A stretch of DNA of 64,000 nt, taken from the NCBI GenBank assembly GCA_945889005.1, contig CAMDBI010000006.1, positions 1-64,000 on the forward strand, written 5' to 3'. Below the pieces are notes generated by a model. The model was not told where the DNA came from. It ran no database searches and was given only the letters and a program-made list of their open reading frames with translations. Of the stretch, positions 11,406 to 22,800 are shown piece after piece. Positions within the stretch are counted from its first letter, which is position 1, and every line of letters starts with the position of its first letter. The DNA is from Bacteroides fragilis (GTDB lineage: Bacteria; Bacteroidota; Bacteroidia; Bacteroidales; DTGW01). The position numbers and the translations under genes are program-made.

Positions 11406-11603
11406 TTACTTTACTTCGTTTTCTCTTTGTTTGAGTATTGTAATCATACGGGCGATATTACGCCTTGTATGTTTAATTTTATTGGGATTTTCGAGAGGTG
11501 AAACTGTATGATTCATTTTCATACGTACCATTGTTGCTTTGTCGGCATCGATACGTTCTCTCAATTCCTTAATTGCCATTTCTTTTATTTCAGCAGTCTT
11601 CAT
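11406..11603 (-). CDS. rpmC: 50S ribosomal protein L29 (uL29)
   Basis: Small helical protein at the tunnel exit, where it helps dock the signal recognition particle and trigger factor. The 65-residue product has the two-helix pattern, with RMKMNHTVSPLENPNKIKHT and the conserved RRNIARMITIL. Confidence 0.97.
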   Translation of the reverse strand: MKTAEIKEMAIKELRERIDADKATMVRMKMNHTVSPLENPNKIKHTRRNIARMITILKQRENEVK

Positions 11604-11612
11604 CTTTATATT

Positions 11613-12041
11613 TTATATTGCAGCTTCTTCAAAATCGCGACGAACAACAAACTTAGTAGCTACCGGAAGTTTCTGAGCAGCCAAACGAAGAGCTTCTTTT
11701 GCAACTTCAAAAGTAACACCTTCTAGTTCCATTATCATACGTCCTGGAGTTACGGGAGCAACGAAGCCTTCTGGAGCTCCTTTACCTTTACCCATACGCA
11801 CTTCGGCAGGTTTTTTAGTGATTGGCTTGTCGGGGAATACACGAATCCATAATTGTCCTTCACGTTTCATGTGACGACTGGCTGCCTGACGCGCAGCTTC
11901 GAGCTGACGACCGGTTAACCACATGTTTTCAAGTGTTTTAATCCCGAACGATCCGAATGCTAGCTCAGAACCACGATAGGCTATGCCTTTCATTCGTCCT
12001 TTCTGCTGCCTTCTATATTTTGTCTTTTTAGGCTGTAACAT
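11613..12041 (-). CDS. rplP: 50S ribosomal protein L16 (uL16)
   Basis: Organises the A-site tRNA binding region. The 142-residue protein begins [19 protein letters not shown] and has [39 protein letters not shown] and the [12 protein letters not shown] loop. Confidence 0.99.
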   Translation of the reverse strand: MLQPKKTKYRRQQKGRMKGIAYRGSELAFGSFGIKTLENMWLTGRQLEAARQAASRHMKREGQLWIRVFPDKPITKKPAEVRMGKGKGAPEGFVAPVTPGRMIMELEGVTFEVAKEALRLAAQKLPVATKFVVRRDFEEAAI

Positions 12042-12070
12042 TGCTATTACTTGTTATTTTGTATTTTCTA

Positions 12071-12832
12071 CTATTTTCTTTTATTTCTTTTATTGAAGTC
12101 GCCGCTACCGCCGCCTCCTTTTCTTTCGCCACGTGGAGAGTGCGAATCACCGCCAACTTGACCTGGTTTTGCTGGTTTGGCTCCAATATTTGGAGAAAGA
12201 TCTCTTTTCCCGTATACTTCACCGTTGCAAATCCAAACTTTTACACCTAAGCGACCAACTTTAGTATGTGCTTCGGCCAATGCATAGTCGATATCGGTAC
12301 GGATAGTATGTAAAGGAGTACGACCTTCTTTAATCATTTCTGTACGAGCCATTTCGGCTCCACCCAAACGGCCTGCTATTTGAATTTTAATACCCTCAGC
12401 ACCCATACGCATAGCAGAAGCTATTGACATTTTAATGGCTCGACGATACGAAATATGTCCTTCAATTTGACGAGCAACATTGTTTGCAACGATGTTGGCA
12501 TCGAGTTCCGGACGTTTTACTTCAAATATATTTATTTGAACTTCTTTGCTTGTAATTTTCTTTAATTCTTCTTTCAGTTTATCGACTTCCTGACCACCTT
12601 TTCCGATAATAATACCGGGACGTGCAGTATTAACGGTAATAGTAATAAGTTTAAGAGTGCGTTCGATAATTATCTTAGAAATACTTGCTTTTGCTAAACG
12701 TGCGTTAAGATATTCGCGAATTTTGGTATCTTCAACCAATTTTGCTGCATATAAACGACCACCATACCAATTTGAATCCCATCCTTTGATGATACCTAAA
12801 CGGTGTGATATTGGATTTACTTTCTGTCCCAT
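12071..12832 (-). CDS. rpsC: 30S ribosomal protein S3 (uS3)
   Basis: mRNA entry-channel protein with helicase role. The 253-residue product has the KH domain ([20 protein letters not shown]) and the C-terminal S3 domain ([20 protein letters not shown]). It carries a Bacteroidota-type C-terminal extension rich in Gly, Ser and Lys ([19 protein letters not shown]). Two bases after rplV. Confidence 0.99.
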   Translation of the reverse strand: MGQKVNPISHRLGIIKGWDSNWYGGRLYAAKLVEDTKIREYLNARLAKASISKIIIERTLKLITITVNTARPGIIIGKGGQEVDKLKEELKKITSKEVQINIFEVKRPELDANIVANNVARQIEGHISYRRAIKMSIASAMRMGAEGIKIQIAGRLGGAEMARTEMIKEGRTPLHTIRTDIDYALAEAHTKVGRLGVKVWICNGEVYGKRDLSPNIGAKPAKPGQVGGDSHSPRGERKGGGGSGDFNKRNKRK

Positions 12833-12834
12833 TA

Positions 12835-13251
12835 TTATGAATTTGTTTGGCTTTCGTTAGTAACTTCGTCTAATATAAGGGTAACGTGGTTTGAGCGTTT
12901 GCGAACTCTGTAACCGCGACCTTGTGGTGCAGGTCTCATTCTCTTCAGCATACGAGCTGCATCAACAAATGCTTCTTTAACTACAAGAGTTTTATCTTCG
13001 AGACGTTGACCTTCATTTTTCAATTGCCAGTTAGCAATGGCCGATTTTAATAGTTTTTCGACACGAGCTGAGGCTTCTTTATTAGAGAATTTTAATATAT
13101 CGAGTGCTTTATTTACTTCAATACCTCTGATCATATCTACTACATAACGCATTTTGCGGGGTGAAGTAGGGCAATTGTTTAATTTTGCAAATGCCGTTTG
13201 CTTCGCTTCCTCTTTGCGTTGGTTTGCTGCTAATCTTTTGCGTGCTCCCAT
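12835..13251 (-). CDS. rplV: 50S ribosomal protein L22 (uL22)
   Basis: uL22 contributes a hairpin to the peptide exit tunnel constriction. The 138-residue protein has the N-terminal extension [18 protein letters not shown] seen in Bacteroidota, the block [19 protein letters not shown], and the tunnel loop [20 protein letters not shown]. Confidence 0.98.
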   Translation of the reverse strand: MGARKRLAANQRKEEAKQTAFAKLNNCPTSPRKMRYVVDMIRGIEVNKALDILKFSNKEASARVEKLLKSAIANWQLKNEGQRLEDKTLVVKEAFVDAARMLKRMRPAPQGRGYRVRKRSNHVTLILDEVTNESQTNS

Positions 13252-13274
13252 TTTATATTTGGAAATAGATTAAA

Positions 13275-13550
13275 TTATTTAACATCTTTTCTGTTGCCGC
13301 TATGTCCGCGGAAGGTACGTGTAGGAGCAAATTCGCCTAACTTGTGGCCTACCATATTTTCTGTAACATACACAGGGATAAATTTATTACCATTATGTAC
13401 TGCCATTGTATGTCCAACAAAATCGGGAGAAATAACTGAGGCGCGAGCCCATGTTTTAATTACAGTCTTTTTACCCGATTGGTTCATTGCAAGAACCTTT
13501 TTTTCTAAGTTGAAATCAATAAAAGGGCCTTTTTTTAGTGAGCGGCTCAT
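13275..13550 (-). CDS. rpsS: 30S ribosomal protein S19 (uS19)
   Basis: 30S head protein contacting A- and P-site tRNAs. The 91-residue product begins [19 protein letters not shown] and carries [20 protein letters not shown] and [15 protein letters not shown]. Confidence 0.99.
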   Translation of the reverse strand: MSRSLKKGPFIDFNLEKKVLAMNQSGKKTVIKTWARASVISPDFVGHTMAVHNGNKFIPVYVTENMVGHKLGEFAPTRTFRGHSGNRKDVK

Positions 13551-13561
13551 ATCTTATTTTT

Positions 13562-14386
13562 TTATTTTTTTCTTCTTTCAATAATTAATTTCGATGAATC
13601 TTTTTTGGGACCACGTGTCTTCAAACCTTTGGCTATTTGACCTGAACGTGAACGTGGGTGACCTCCCGAAGCACGACCTTCGCCTCCACCCATTGGGTGA
13701 TCGACCGGGTTCATTGCTACACCTCGGTTACGAGGGCGACGACCTAACCAGCGTGAACGTCCTGCTTTGCCTGAACTTTCGTTTGCATGATCTGAGTTTG
13801 ATACTGTACCAACTGTTGCACGGCAAGTTACAAGTACCATACGTGTTTCGCCAGAAGGTAATTTTATTACTGCATATTTTCCTTCACGTGAAGTTAATTG
13901 TGCGTATGAACCAGCGCTACGAGCCATAATTGCTCCTTGACCTGGACGTAATTCGATATTGTGAATTACTGTTCCGATTGGCATATCGCTCAAAGGAAGC
14001 GTGTTACCTACTTCTGGAGCTATTCCTGATCCTGAAAGTATTTGCTGACCTTCTTTTATTCCATTAGGAGCTATAATGTATCTTTTTTCGCCATCTGCAT
14101 ATTCGACTAATGCTATATGTGATGTACGGTTTGGATCGTATTCGATAGTCTTAATTGTAGCTACTATTCCATCTTTTTCTCTAAGAAAATCGATTACACG
14201 ATACATTCTTTTATGTCCACCGCCAATATAGCGCATGGTCATTTTACCTGTATTGTTACGACCGCCCGATCTTTTAATGGGTTCCAAAAGCGACCTTTGT
14301 GGCGTTGCTTTCGAAAAGTCTTCTACTACATTAAGTATTTTATGTCTTTGGCCCGGAGTTACCGGCCTAAATTTCTTTAAAGCCAT
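13562..14386 (-). CDS. rplB: 50S ribosomal protein L2 (uL2)
   Basis: uL2 supports peptidyl-transferase function and subunit association. The 274-residue protein shows the SH3-like core and the C-terminal block [20 protein letters not shown] containing the functionally important His, followed by [13 protein letters not shown]. Confidence 0.99.
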   Translation of the reverse strand: MALKKFRPVTPGQRHKILNVVEDFSKATPQRSLLEPIKRSGGRNNTGKMTMRYIGGGHKRMYRVIDFLREKDGIVATIKTIEYDPNRTSHIALVEYADGEKRYIIAPNGIKEGQQILSGSGIAPEVGNTLPLSDMPIGTVIHNIELRPGQGAIMARSAGSYAQLTSREGKYAVIKLPSGETRMVLVTCRATVGTVSNSDHANESSGKAGRSRWLGRRPRNRGVAMNPVDHPMGGGEGRASGGHPRSRSGQIAKGLKTRGPKKDSSKLIIERRKK

Positions 14387-14395
14387 TGTATACTA

Positions 14396-14686
14396 TTATA
14401 TATTGCTGTAAAAATCTATTTTATCTCCTTCTTTAACTGAAACTATCGCTTTTTTGTAATTGCCAGAGTTTCCAGAAATAACGCCTGTTTTTGTAAAACG
14501 GCTTTTATTTTTTCCCGCGTAACGTATCGTGTTTACAGACGAAACAGATACTCCGTACATTTCCTCAACAGCTTGTTTGATCTCTATCTTGTTTGCTGTT
14601 TTACTTACCTCGAAGCCATAGCAATTGAGCTTTTCGCCTTGCTTTGTTAACTTTTCGGTTACTAATGGTCGTATTAAAACGCTCAT
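14396..14686 (-). CDS. rplW: 50S ribosomal protein L23 (uL23)
   Basis: Tunnel-exit protein that docks trigger factor and SRP. The 96-residue product has IRPLVTEKLTKQGEKLNCY, ANKIEIKQAVEEMYGVSVSS and VNTIRYAGKNKSR. Located between rplD and rplB. Confidence 0.98.
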   Translation of the reverse strand: MSVLIRPLVTEKLTKQGEKLNCYGFEVSKTANKIEIKQAVEEMYGVSVSSVNTIRYAGKNKSRFTKTGVISGNSGNYKKAIVSVKEGDKIDFYSNI

Positions 14687-14710
14687 ATTGTTATTTTTAC
14701 TACAGGTTAC

Positions 14711-15331
14711 TTATGCTTTTTGTTGTAATAACGTCAAAGATTGCTCAGAAATAAGAATAGTTGACGCGTTCATTATGTCGTAAGTGTTTAAATCTGAAAC
14801 AGTTACAACCTTGTTGCCCTCCAAATTCCGGGACGACAAATATACATTTTTATTTTGTTCTGGTAAAACTAACAACAATTTTTTGTTAATTTTTAAATCA
14901 TTTCTCAATTGAGCGAATTGCTTTGTTTTGGGAGAATCAAAAATAAAGTCTTCAACTACAACTATACTGTTGTCTTTAGCTTTGTATGAAAGTGCCGAAA
15001 CACGAGCCAATGATTTAACCTTCTTATTGAGTTTGAAATCGTATTCGTGCGGACGAGGACCAAATACACGTCCTCCACCTACAAATACTGGTGACTTGAT
15101 GCTACCTGCACGAGCTCCACCTGTACCTTTTTGTTTTTTAATCTTTCTTGTACTGTGTGCATTTTCCGCTCTTTCTTTTGCTTTATGTGTACCTTGACGT
15201 TGATTGGCAAGAAATTGCTTAACATCTAAGTAAATAGCATGATCGTTTGGTTCTATTCCGAATATTTCAGGGCTCAAATCTACCGATTTGCCTGTTTCAG
15301 AACCTTTTATATTTAAAACTGAAAGTTTCAT
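14711..15331 (-). CDS. rplD: 50S ribosomal protein L4 (uL4)
   Basis: uL4 extends a loop into the exit tunnel and, in enterobacteria, represses the S10 operon. The 206-residue product has the loop [20 protein letters not shown] and [20 protein letters not shown], and a nucleotide-fold C-terminal half. Confidence 0.98.
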   Translation of the reverse strand: MKLSVLNIKGSETGKSVDLSPEIFGIEPNDHAIYLDVKQFLANQRQGTHKAKERAENAHSTRKIKKQKGTGGARAGSIKSPVFVGGGRVFGPRPHEYDFKLNKKVKSLARVSALSYKAKDNSIVVVEDFIFDSPKTKQFAQLRNDLKINKKLLLVLPEQNKNVYLSSRNLEGNKVVTVSDLNTYDIMNASTILISEQSLTLLQQKA

Positions 15332-15366
15332 CTCTATTCTATTATATATAGGTAACGACTACCTTT

Positions 15367-15981
15367 TTATTTTTCAATTAATACATAAGTACCTCTACTT
15401 CCGGGTACCGATCCTTTAACAATCATAAGATTGTTTTCGGGAATTAACTTCATAACGAGAAGGTTGTCAACTTTAACTGTTTCGTTACCCATGTGACCAC
15501 CCATACGTTTGCCGGGCCATACTCGTGAAGGAAACGAAGAAGCTCCATTTGAACCGGGAGCTCTTAAACGATCGTGCTGACCGTGAGTTTGACCTCCAAC
15601 ACCTGAAAATCCGTGACGTTTAACAACACCTTGAAAACCTTTTCCTTTTGAAGTTCCAGATACTTCTACTAAATCGTTGATTTGAAAAGTATCTAATGTG
15701 ATAACATCTCCAGCTTTTACACCTTCAATAGACTGAAATTCAACTAACTTACGTTTTGGTGCAGTTCCAGCTTTTTTGAAGTGGCCTTGCATAGCTTTTG
15801 GTGTTTGTTTTTCCTTTTTGTCGTCGTAAGCAATCTGTACTGCTTCATAACCATCGGTTTCGACAGTTTTGATTTGAGTAACAACACATGGACCTGCTTC
15901 GAGCACTGTACAAGGAACAATTTTACCTTCTTCGGTAAAGAACGATGTCATTCCTACCTTTTTACCAATAATACCTGGCAT
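15367..15981 (-). CDS. rplC: 50S ribosomal protein L3 (uL3)
   Basis: Early assembly protein reaching to the peptidyl-transferase centre. The 204-residue product has [20 protein letters not shown], then [20 protein letters not shown] and the extended loop [20 protein letters not shown], whose central Gln-equivalent region is a target of PrmB in other bacteria. Confidence 0.98.
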   Translation of the reverse strand: MPGIIGKKVGMTSFFTEEGKIVPCTVLEAGPCVVTQIKTVETDGYEAVQIAYDDKKEKQTPKAMQGHFKKAGTAPKRKLVEFQSIEGVKAGDVITLDTFQINDLVEVSGTSKGKGFQGVVKRHGFSGVGGQTHGQHDRLRAPGSNGASSFPSRVWPGKRMGGHMGNETVKVDNLLVMKLIPENNLMIVKGSVPGSRGTYVLIEK

Positions 15982-16005
15982 TTTATTGTTTTTTTTAAGT
16001 AATTA

Positions 16006-16311
16006 TCAAACTTTGATTTCAACTTCTACACCACTAGGCAACTCAAGTTTCATGAGCGCATCTATTGTTTTAGGTGTTGAACTATAAATATCCAACAGCC
16101 TTTTGAATGAGCAGAGTTGAAATTGCTCACGCGATTTTTTGTTAACAAAGGTAGAACGGTTTACTGTGAAGATTCTCTTATGTGTTGGAAGAGGAATCGG
16201 ACCACTTACTACTGCTCCTGTCGATTTTACTGTTTTTACAATCTTATCGGCCGACTTATCAACCAAATTGTGATCGTAACTTTTTAATTTAATTCTAATT
16301 TTCTGACTCAT
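16006..16311 (-). CDS. rpsJ: 30S ribosomal protein S10 (uS10)
   Basis: 30S head protein that also serves as NusE in antitermination. The 101-residue product has [20 protein letters not shown] and [20 protein letters not shown]. Only 7 bases separate it from fusA, so the str and S10 parts probably form one transcript. Confidence 0.99.
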   Translation of the reverse strand: MSQKIRIKLKSYDHNLVDKSADKIVKTVKSTGAVVSGPIPLPTHKRIFTVNRSTFVNKKSREQFQLCSFKRLLDIYSSTPKTIDALMKLELPSGVEVEIKV

Positions 16312-16318
16312 TACACTA

Positions 16319-18427
16319 TTAATTTACAGCAGATTTACCTTTTGCTTTTTCTAGTATTTCTTTTGCAAGGTTAGCAGGTACTTCAGAGTAGTGAGAAAAC
16401 TCCATACTTGAAGTAGCGCGACCCGACGATATAGTACGCAATACGGTTACATATCCAAATTGTTCTGAAAGAGGTACTTTAGCTTTTACAACTCTAGCAC
16501 CGGCTTTACTTTCCATACCTTCGATTTGTCCTCGGCGCTTGTTTAAGTCACCGATAACATCACCCATATAATCTTCTGGTGTTACCACTTCGAGTTTCAT
16601 AATAGGTTCGAGAATAATTGGACGTGCTTTAGGACATGCTTCACGAAATGCTTGTTTAGCACAAATTTCGAATGAAAGCGAATCAGAGTCAACTGCGTGG
16701 TATGAACCATCGAGCAATTCAACTTTCATACTATCTAATTGGAAACCGGCAAGAACACCGTTTCTCATAGCTTCTTTAAAGCCTTTTTCGACCGAAGGAA
16801 CATATTCGCGAGGAATATTTCCACCTTTTACAAGGTCAACAAACTGAAGACCTGTAACACCCGGATCGGCAGGTGATATTCTAAATTGAATATCGGCAAA
16901 TTTTCCACGACCACCCGATTGTTTTTTGAATACTTCACGGTGGGCACATTCGCCTGTAATGGCTTCTTTATATGCAACTTGAGGTGCTCCTTGGTTACAT
17001 TCGACCTTGAATTCGCGACGTAAACGGTCTACGATAATCTCGAGGTGAAGCTCACCCATACCACGAATAATGGTTTGACCAGTTTCTTGATCGGTAAATA
17101 CATGGAATGTTGGATCTTCTTCTGATAATTTGCCAAGGGCTATACCTAATTTGTCGATATCGGCTTGAGTTTTTGGCTCAACAGCCACACCAATAACAGG
17201 TTCAGGGAAACTCATTGATTCTAATACGATTGGCTTGTTCTCATCACAAAGAGTGTCGCCTGTACGAATATCTTTAAAACCAACACAGGCACAGATATCG
17301 CCTGCTTCAATAACATCTTTAGGATTTTGTTTGTTGGCATGCATTTGAAATAAACGTGAGATACGTTCTTTCTTTCCTGTACGTGTGTTTAATACATACG
17401 AACCTGCATTTAATGTGCCTGAGTAAACGCGAACAAAACATAAACGACCAACAAATGGATCAGTAGCAATTTTGAATGCCAATGCTGCGAAAGGTTCCTT
17501 ATCGTCTGGCTTACGTAGTTCTTCTTTTTCAGTATCGGGGTTTGTTCCTATAATACCTTCTACATCTAGAGGGCTAGGTAGGTACGAGCAAATTGCATCT
17601 AGCAATTGTTGTACACCTTTATTTTTGAATGCTGAACCACACATCATAGGCACAATTTTCATTTGCCCTGTAGCTACGCGGGTTGCATGCTTAAGTTCTT
17701 CTACAGTAAGTGATTCTTTATCTTCGAAGAATTTTTCTAATAACCTGTCGTCGGTTTCGCAGATCGATTCAAGAAGCTGGTCACGCCATTCCTCAGTCAA
17801 ATCTTTAAGTTCTGCTGGTATGTCGACTATATCAAATTTTTCTCCTTTTGGATCGTCTTCGCGATAAATGTGCGCTTTACGTTCAAAAAGGTCGATAATA
17901 CCTTTAAATTTTTCTTCAGCTCCAATTGGAATTTGAATTGGCATTGCGTTACTTCCAAGCATTTTGCGAATTTGCAAAACAACTTCGAAGAAATCGGCAC
18001 CTGCACGATCCATTTTATTTACAAAAGCAATACGAGGAACGTTGTATTTATTAGCTTGACGCCAAACAGTTTCTGACTGTGGTTCGACCCCACCAACAGC
18101 ACAAAATAAACCAACTGCACCATCGAGAACACGAAGTGAACGTTCTACTTCAACAGTAAAGTCAACGTGTCCCGGAGTATCTATAATGTTAATCTTATGT
18201 TCAATATCTTTGTATGTCCAGTGGCAAGTAGTTGCAGCCGAAGTAATTGTTATACCTCTTTCCTGCTCTTGAACCATCCAGTCCATAGTTGCTGCCCCAT
18301 CGTGAACCTCACCAATCTTATAATTGACACCGGTATAGTAAAGAATACGCTCAGAAGTCGTAGTCTTACCAGCATCAATGTGAGCCATGATACCTATATT
18401 CCTCGTATAATTTAAATCTTTGCCCAT
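16319..18427 (-). CDS. fusA: Elongation factor G
   Basis: GTPase that drives ribosomal translocation and, with RRF, recycling. The 702-residue protein has the five-domain layout: G1 [19 protein letters not shown]3 [20 protein letters not shown]4 [12 protein letters not shown], then domains II-V with [19 protein letters not shown]. Length is normal for the canonical EF-G. It lies between rpsG and rpsJ; no tuf gene follows, as the next gene is rpsJ. Confidence 0.99.
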   Translation of the reverse strand: MGKDLNYTRNIGIMAHIDAGKTTTSERILYYTGVNYKIGEVHDGAATMDWMVQEQERGITITSAATTCHWTYKDIEHKINIIDTPGHVDFTVEVERSLRVLDGAVGLFCAVGGVEPQSETVWRQANKYNVPRIAFVNKMDRAGADFFEVVLQIRKMLGSNAMPIQIPIGAEEKFKGIIDLFERKAHIYREDDPKGEKFDIVDIPAELKDLTEEWRDQLLESICETDDRLLEKFFEDKESLTVEELKHATRVATGQMKIVPMMCGSAFKNKGVQQLLDAICSYLPSPLDVEGIIGTNPDTEKEELRKPDDKEPFAALAFKIATDPFVGRLCFVRVYSGTLNAGSYVLNTRTGKKERISRLFQMHANKQNPKDVIEAGDICACVGFKDIRTGDTLCDENKPIVLESMSFPEPVIGVAVEPKTQADIDKLGIALGKLSEEDPTFHVFTDQETGQTIIRGMGELHLEIIVDRLRREFKVECNQGAPQVAYKEAITGECAHREVFKKQSGGRGKFADIQFRISPADPGVTGLQFVDLVKGGNIPREYVPSVEKGFKEAMRNGVLAGFQLDSMKVELLDGSYHAVDSDSLSFEICAKQAFREACPKARPIILEPIMKLEVVTPEDYMGDVIGDLNKRRGQIEGMESKAGARVVKAKVPLSEQFGYVTVLRTISSGRATSSMEFSHYSEVPANLAKEILEKAKGKSAVN

Positions 18428-18462
18428 TGTTCTATGTCAAAAGCAGTTTATATTTTATTTTC

Positions 18463-18939
18463 TTAAAACCTGAAATGTGCGAAAGCTTTGTTAGCTTCAG
18501 CCATTTTGTGCATATCTTCTTTTTTCTTAAAAGCTCCGCCTTCTTCATTGAATGCGGCTACAATTTCGGCCGAAAGTTTTTCGCTCATCGAACGACCACT
18601 TCTTTTGCGTGAATATAAAATCATATGTTTCATACTCAAAGAAACTTTACGTTCGGCACGAACTTCCATAGGTACTTGAAAAGTAGCTCCACCTACACGA
18701 CGGCTTTTTACTTCTACCTGTGGAGTAATATTTTCAAGTGCTTTCTTGAAAATCTCAACTGGTGTTTTTTCAGTTTCTTTCAATTTGTTTGCAACAACTT
18801 CCATTGCATCGTAAAACACGTTGTAAGCAACTTGCTTTTTGCCATGTTCCATTAAGTTGTTTACAAATTGTGTTACTAATTTGTCACCAAATTTTGGATC
18901 GGGTAACAGAATTCTTTTTTTTGGTTTTGCTTTTCTCAT
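18463..18939 (-). CDS. rpsG: 30S ribosomal protein S7 (uS7)
   Basis: Nucleates 30S head assembly. The 158-residue product has [40 protein letters not shown] and the end [14 protein letters not shown]. Confidence 0.99.
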   Translation of the reverse strand: MRKAKPKKRILLPDPKFGDKLVTQFVNNLMEHGKKQVAYNVFYDAMEVVANKLKETEKTPVEIFKKALENITPQVEVKSRRVGGATFQVPMEVRAERKVSLSMKHMILYSRKRSGRSMSEKLSAEIVAAFNEEGGAFKKKEDMHKMAEANKAFAHFRF

Positions 18940-18971
18940 AATTGAGCAATACTATACAATATTATATACTA

Positions 18972-19391
18972 TTATTTTTTCTTTTTAGCTGGAGCGCCTT
19001 TTGTAGCGGCTGCCTGACCTGGTTTTGGTCTCTTAGCACCATAAAGTGAACGGCTGCGACGGCGACCATCTACTCCTGCTGCATCGAGAGTACCACGAAT
19101 TAAGTGGTAACGAACACCGGGCAGATCTTTTACACGACCACCGCGAACCAGTACGATCGAGTGCTCTTGCAAATTGTGACCTTCTCCTGGTATGTAAGCT
19201 GTTACTTCAATACTATTTGTTAACCTTACACGAGCTACTTTTCGCATAGCCGAGTTTGGTTTTTTTGGTGTTGTTGTATATACACGTGTACAGACTCCAC
19301 GACGTTGTGGGCATCCGGTAAGTGCCGGAGCCTTACTCTTGTCTTCGAGAGCGACTCTTCCTTTTCTTACTAACTGTTGTATCGTTGGCAT
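18972..19391 (-). CDS. rpsL: 30S ribosomal protein S12 (uS12)
   Basis: Decoding-centre protein. The 139-residue product has [20 protein letters not shown] and [20 protein letters not shown]. The Lys residues corresponding to E. coli K43 and K88 are both present, which predicts the streptomycin-sensitive form. A short Lys/Ala-rich tail (KGAPAKKKK) ends the protein. First gene of the supercluster. Confidence 0.99.
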   Translation of the reverse strand: MPTIQQLVRKGRVALEDKSKAPALTGCPQRRGVCTRVYTTTPKKPNSAMRKVARVRLTNSIEVTAYIPGEGHNLQEHSIVLVRGGRVKDLPGVRYHLIRGTLDAAGVDGRRRSRSLYGAKRPKPGQAAATKGAPAKKKK

Positions 19392-19433
19392 ATATGCTAA
19401 ATTTTCTAATCTTGTTTGTTAAAAAATGGGTTG

Positions 19434-19441
19434 CAAAGGTA
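19434..19441 (-). promoter_or_regulatory. Promoter -7 box, rpsL operon (proximal)
   Basis: CAAAGGTA on the plus strand reads TACCTTTG on the coding strand, an exact match to the Bacteroidota -7 element TAnnTTTG, about 45 bases upstream of the rpsL ATG. Confidence 0.6.
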
Positions 19442-19563
19442 AATGTTTTTATTTTAAAAACAACACCTTGTAAAAAAAAAATGAAGATTTCAAGTAATTT
19501 ATATTTATTCGACATAAAAGCACTTAAAACCAATTGATTGCTCTCTTTTTTTTAAAGAGCGTG

Positions 19564-19571
19564 CAAAGTTA
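19564..19571 (-). promoter_or_regulatory. Promoter -7 box, rpsL operon (distal)
   Basis: CAAAGTTA reads TAACTTTG on the coding strand, a second match to TAnnTTTG, about 175 bases upstream of rpsL. It could give a longer leader containing the small GCTCT hairpin. Confidence 0.45.
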
Positions 19572-19865
19572 CACTAAGCATTCGAAAGTTGAAAACTTTT
19601 TGATAAAAAAATGATAATATTTTTTTTAAAAATTCGAAAAAACAGTATTCTTATTATATTCAGTCTGGCTAAAAAATCAATATTAATAGTGTATTTAGCG
19701 GTTTTGAACTTGAACATTAATATTTAGAATTTTCATGCTGGTGCTAAATCTGTGTAATTTACCATTCGTCCGATAAAGTATTGGCAAAAGCCTATTATTA
19801 GCACTTTGTGGGCTTTAGCCCATATATTTTAGTAAGTATTGATTTATTATAAATAGGTAAATGCT

Positions 19866-22800
19866 CTATAGTACTCTGAATCCTAAAACCAAAATGTCGT
19901 CGTTTTGATTATTGCCTCTTTTCCAGTCTTTCATGGTTTCGTGCAATATTTGACGTTGTTCTCTTACAGGTATGGTTGCAATTTTGAGTAATAAATTTTG
20001 AAATGCTTTATTCTTAAATTTTGTGTCTTTAGGTCCGCCAAACTGATCGACATAGCCATCGGAAAAGAGATAAACCATATCGTTAACTTCGAATCGTCCA
20101 TTTTGATTTCTAAATGGATTTTCCTCGATAAAAATTCCAATTGGCATTTTGTCGGGTTTAATGATATTCAACTCTCCATTGCGCACAATATATAATGGAT
20201 TATTGGCACCAGCAAATTCGAATTGGTAGCTTTTAAAATCGACAATTAAAAGTGCTATATCCATTCCGTCTTGATTTTCGCCCGATTTACCTGTTTGTCG
20301 CAAAGCATACTTTACTTTATCTCTTAAACTATTTAATATTTGTGCGGCCGAAAGTTCATCGGCAATATTGACAATCTGTTCGAGAAACGACATTCCCAGA
20401 ATACTCATAAATGCGCCAGGAACGCCATGGCCAGTGCAGTCGGCTACAGTTAAGTATAGTTTATTGTTTTTACTATCGAGCCAATAGAAATCGCCACTCA
20501 CTATATCCATTGGGCTATTGAGAATAAAGAAATCGCGAAGCTTTAGTTCGAAAATCTCTTCGGGGGTAAGCAATGCTTGTTGAATACGGCTGGCGTACTC
20601 GATACTCGATTTTATATGGTCGTTTTGCAGCACTATTTGGTCGCGCTGGTTGGTTACAAAATCGCGTTGTGCCTCAATTTCGTTTCGCTGTGCCTCAATT
20701 TCTTCTATTTGATGCAAGATAGTTGCCGTGCGCTTTTGAACTTCAAGTTCGAGTAGTTCTTTGTCGCGAATAAGTTTTGAAGTACGTGCTTTAATATAAT
20801 ATAAAACAGAAAAAGCTATAAATAACACACAAATAGTAATAAACCACCATGTTTGATAGAACGGAGGCCTTATCTCAAATTTGTAAACGGCTTCGTTGCT
20901 GCTAATCCATTTGCCGGGCTTGTGTGACACCTCAAGCTTAAAGGTGTATTCTCCGGGAGGAAGGTTTGAATATGTTACTGAGCGCGATTGAGTATTGCGC
21001 CCCCAGTCGAAATCGTAGTTCTCGAGTTTGAAACGGTATTGTATATTTTCGCCTGCCTGATACCAAAACCCTGAATATTCGAATGTAATGTGGTTTTCGT
21101 TGTGTTTGAAAAGATGTATGTTGTTGTTGATTGGCTCGAAAAACAAAAGCGTTTTTGTAATCCCAATTTTGGGAGTAAGGCTTGAAAAACTTGTTGACTG
21201 TGAACTGTACATTACGACTCCTTGACTGGTCGATATCCAAATATTGCCTTCACGATCCAATGAAATGCCATTGAGATTTGGTTCAAGAAAAGCAACTCCT
21301 CGCTCGGCACCGAAGGTTTCAAATGCATCTTCTTTATATAAATATAATTGTATGCCCTCGTTTTCGACTATTAGCAAATTGCCCGTACTGTCGGCACAAA
21401 TACTTCTTATATTGTTCGATAATAGTCCGTTGTCGGTAGTGTAAAACTTATACCTATTATTATTAAAGCGAAGTAGACCTTTGTCGGAGGTTAGAAACCA
21501 AATACTTCCATCGCGACTTTCCATTACAGAATAAACAGTTGTAATATCCAAACTATCGGGCAAAGCAGAAGTAACCTCTTTACCTTTTTTCAATACAGAA
21601 ACATTTCTTCCATCTGTTGCAAACCACACATTTCCTTTCGAATCGGGATAAATCGAATACAAGTAATTGCTTTCTAAACCGTTTTGTGAATTGTAATTGA
21701 TAAAAGTTTTTTTCGAAACATTATATAAAATAGCTCCTCCGCCTGCGGTAGCCATCCAAACGTCTTGCCCTTTACCGGTTATATAAAGAATATTGTCGTC
21801 CGACAAGCCATTTCTTGTTGTATATTTGTGGTAACTGTGATTGCTAGGATCGATACGGTAAACACCAAAACCATAAGTTCCAGCCCATATAAAACCTTCT
21901 GTGTCTTGGTATAGACTAATAAATGAACTTTGCAACTGGGGCAAATTTGAAAACATTTTATTCAAGCTAAATTTCCCATTGTTGTCCTTTGTAAGGTGAA
22001 TTAAGCCTTTTTCGGATGCCGACCAATATTGTCCTTGTGAATCTTCAATAAAGCTGTAAACAATACCCAAATCGATCCCTTCGCTTTTTAAATCAATAAA
22101 TTCGAAGGCGCTTGTAGCCGACATAAACAAACCTTGAGGAGAGCCTCCCCAAATATTACTTTCTCGATCGGTATAAATTGTTGTTGTTTCATCAGATGGC
22201 AAGCCATTTTGCTCGGTGTATTGTTTCTGAGCAAAAAGCGTGTTGTTTCTCAATACCAATTTTACAATTCCATTGGATTTGGTACTTGCCCATGCTTCAT
22301 CTTTATTTCGAAGGGTAAAATTTGACAAGGTACCAAATTTCCAATTTTGTGCTAATGAAAAAGATTTGTCCTGCAAATTGTATATGCAAACTCCTTTTTC
22401 GTCCATTCCGATCCAAAGTTTGTTTTCGTCTACTATCAAATGCTTTACAATATTATCGGGCAGACCATTTTTCATCGAAATTAAACCTGAAACTTTATAG
22501 CTTTTTGAGTCAATGATACAAATACCATTGTCGCTTCCAAGGAATATATTGCCATTGGCTGATTGAGCCATCGTATATACGTAGTTGTCGCTGAGACCAT
22601 CGTCGCTATTAATATTGTACAAACGCTTTCGATTTTCACCCATAAAATAATAAACCCCCTCGCCCATTGTGCCAAACCAAAGAGTGCCATTACTATCGGC
22701 CGAAATAAAAGTTATTTCTGAAGTTCCTAATCCTTCCTCGGGTACAAACTTTTGAAAAATATCATTTTGAAAATATTCGATAGCTCCGTTTTTATGTCCA

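Larger units (their letters stand above)
19392..19865. other. Intergenic region upstream of rpsL
   Basis: A 474-bp AT-rich stretch between the rpsL start and the 3-prime end of the SpoIIE-type sensor, both on the reverse strand. It holds two TAnnTTTG-type promoters close to rpsL and a short GCTCT...AGAGC hairpin near 19542-19562. Nothing gene-like is seen in the remainder (19640-19865), where the rpoBC genes often found upstream of rpsL are absent. Confidence 0.6.
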
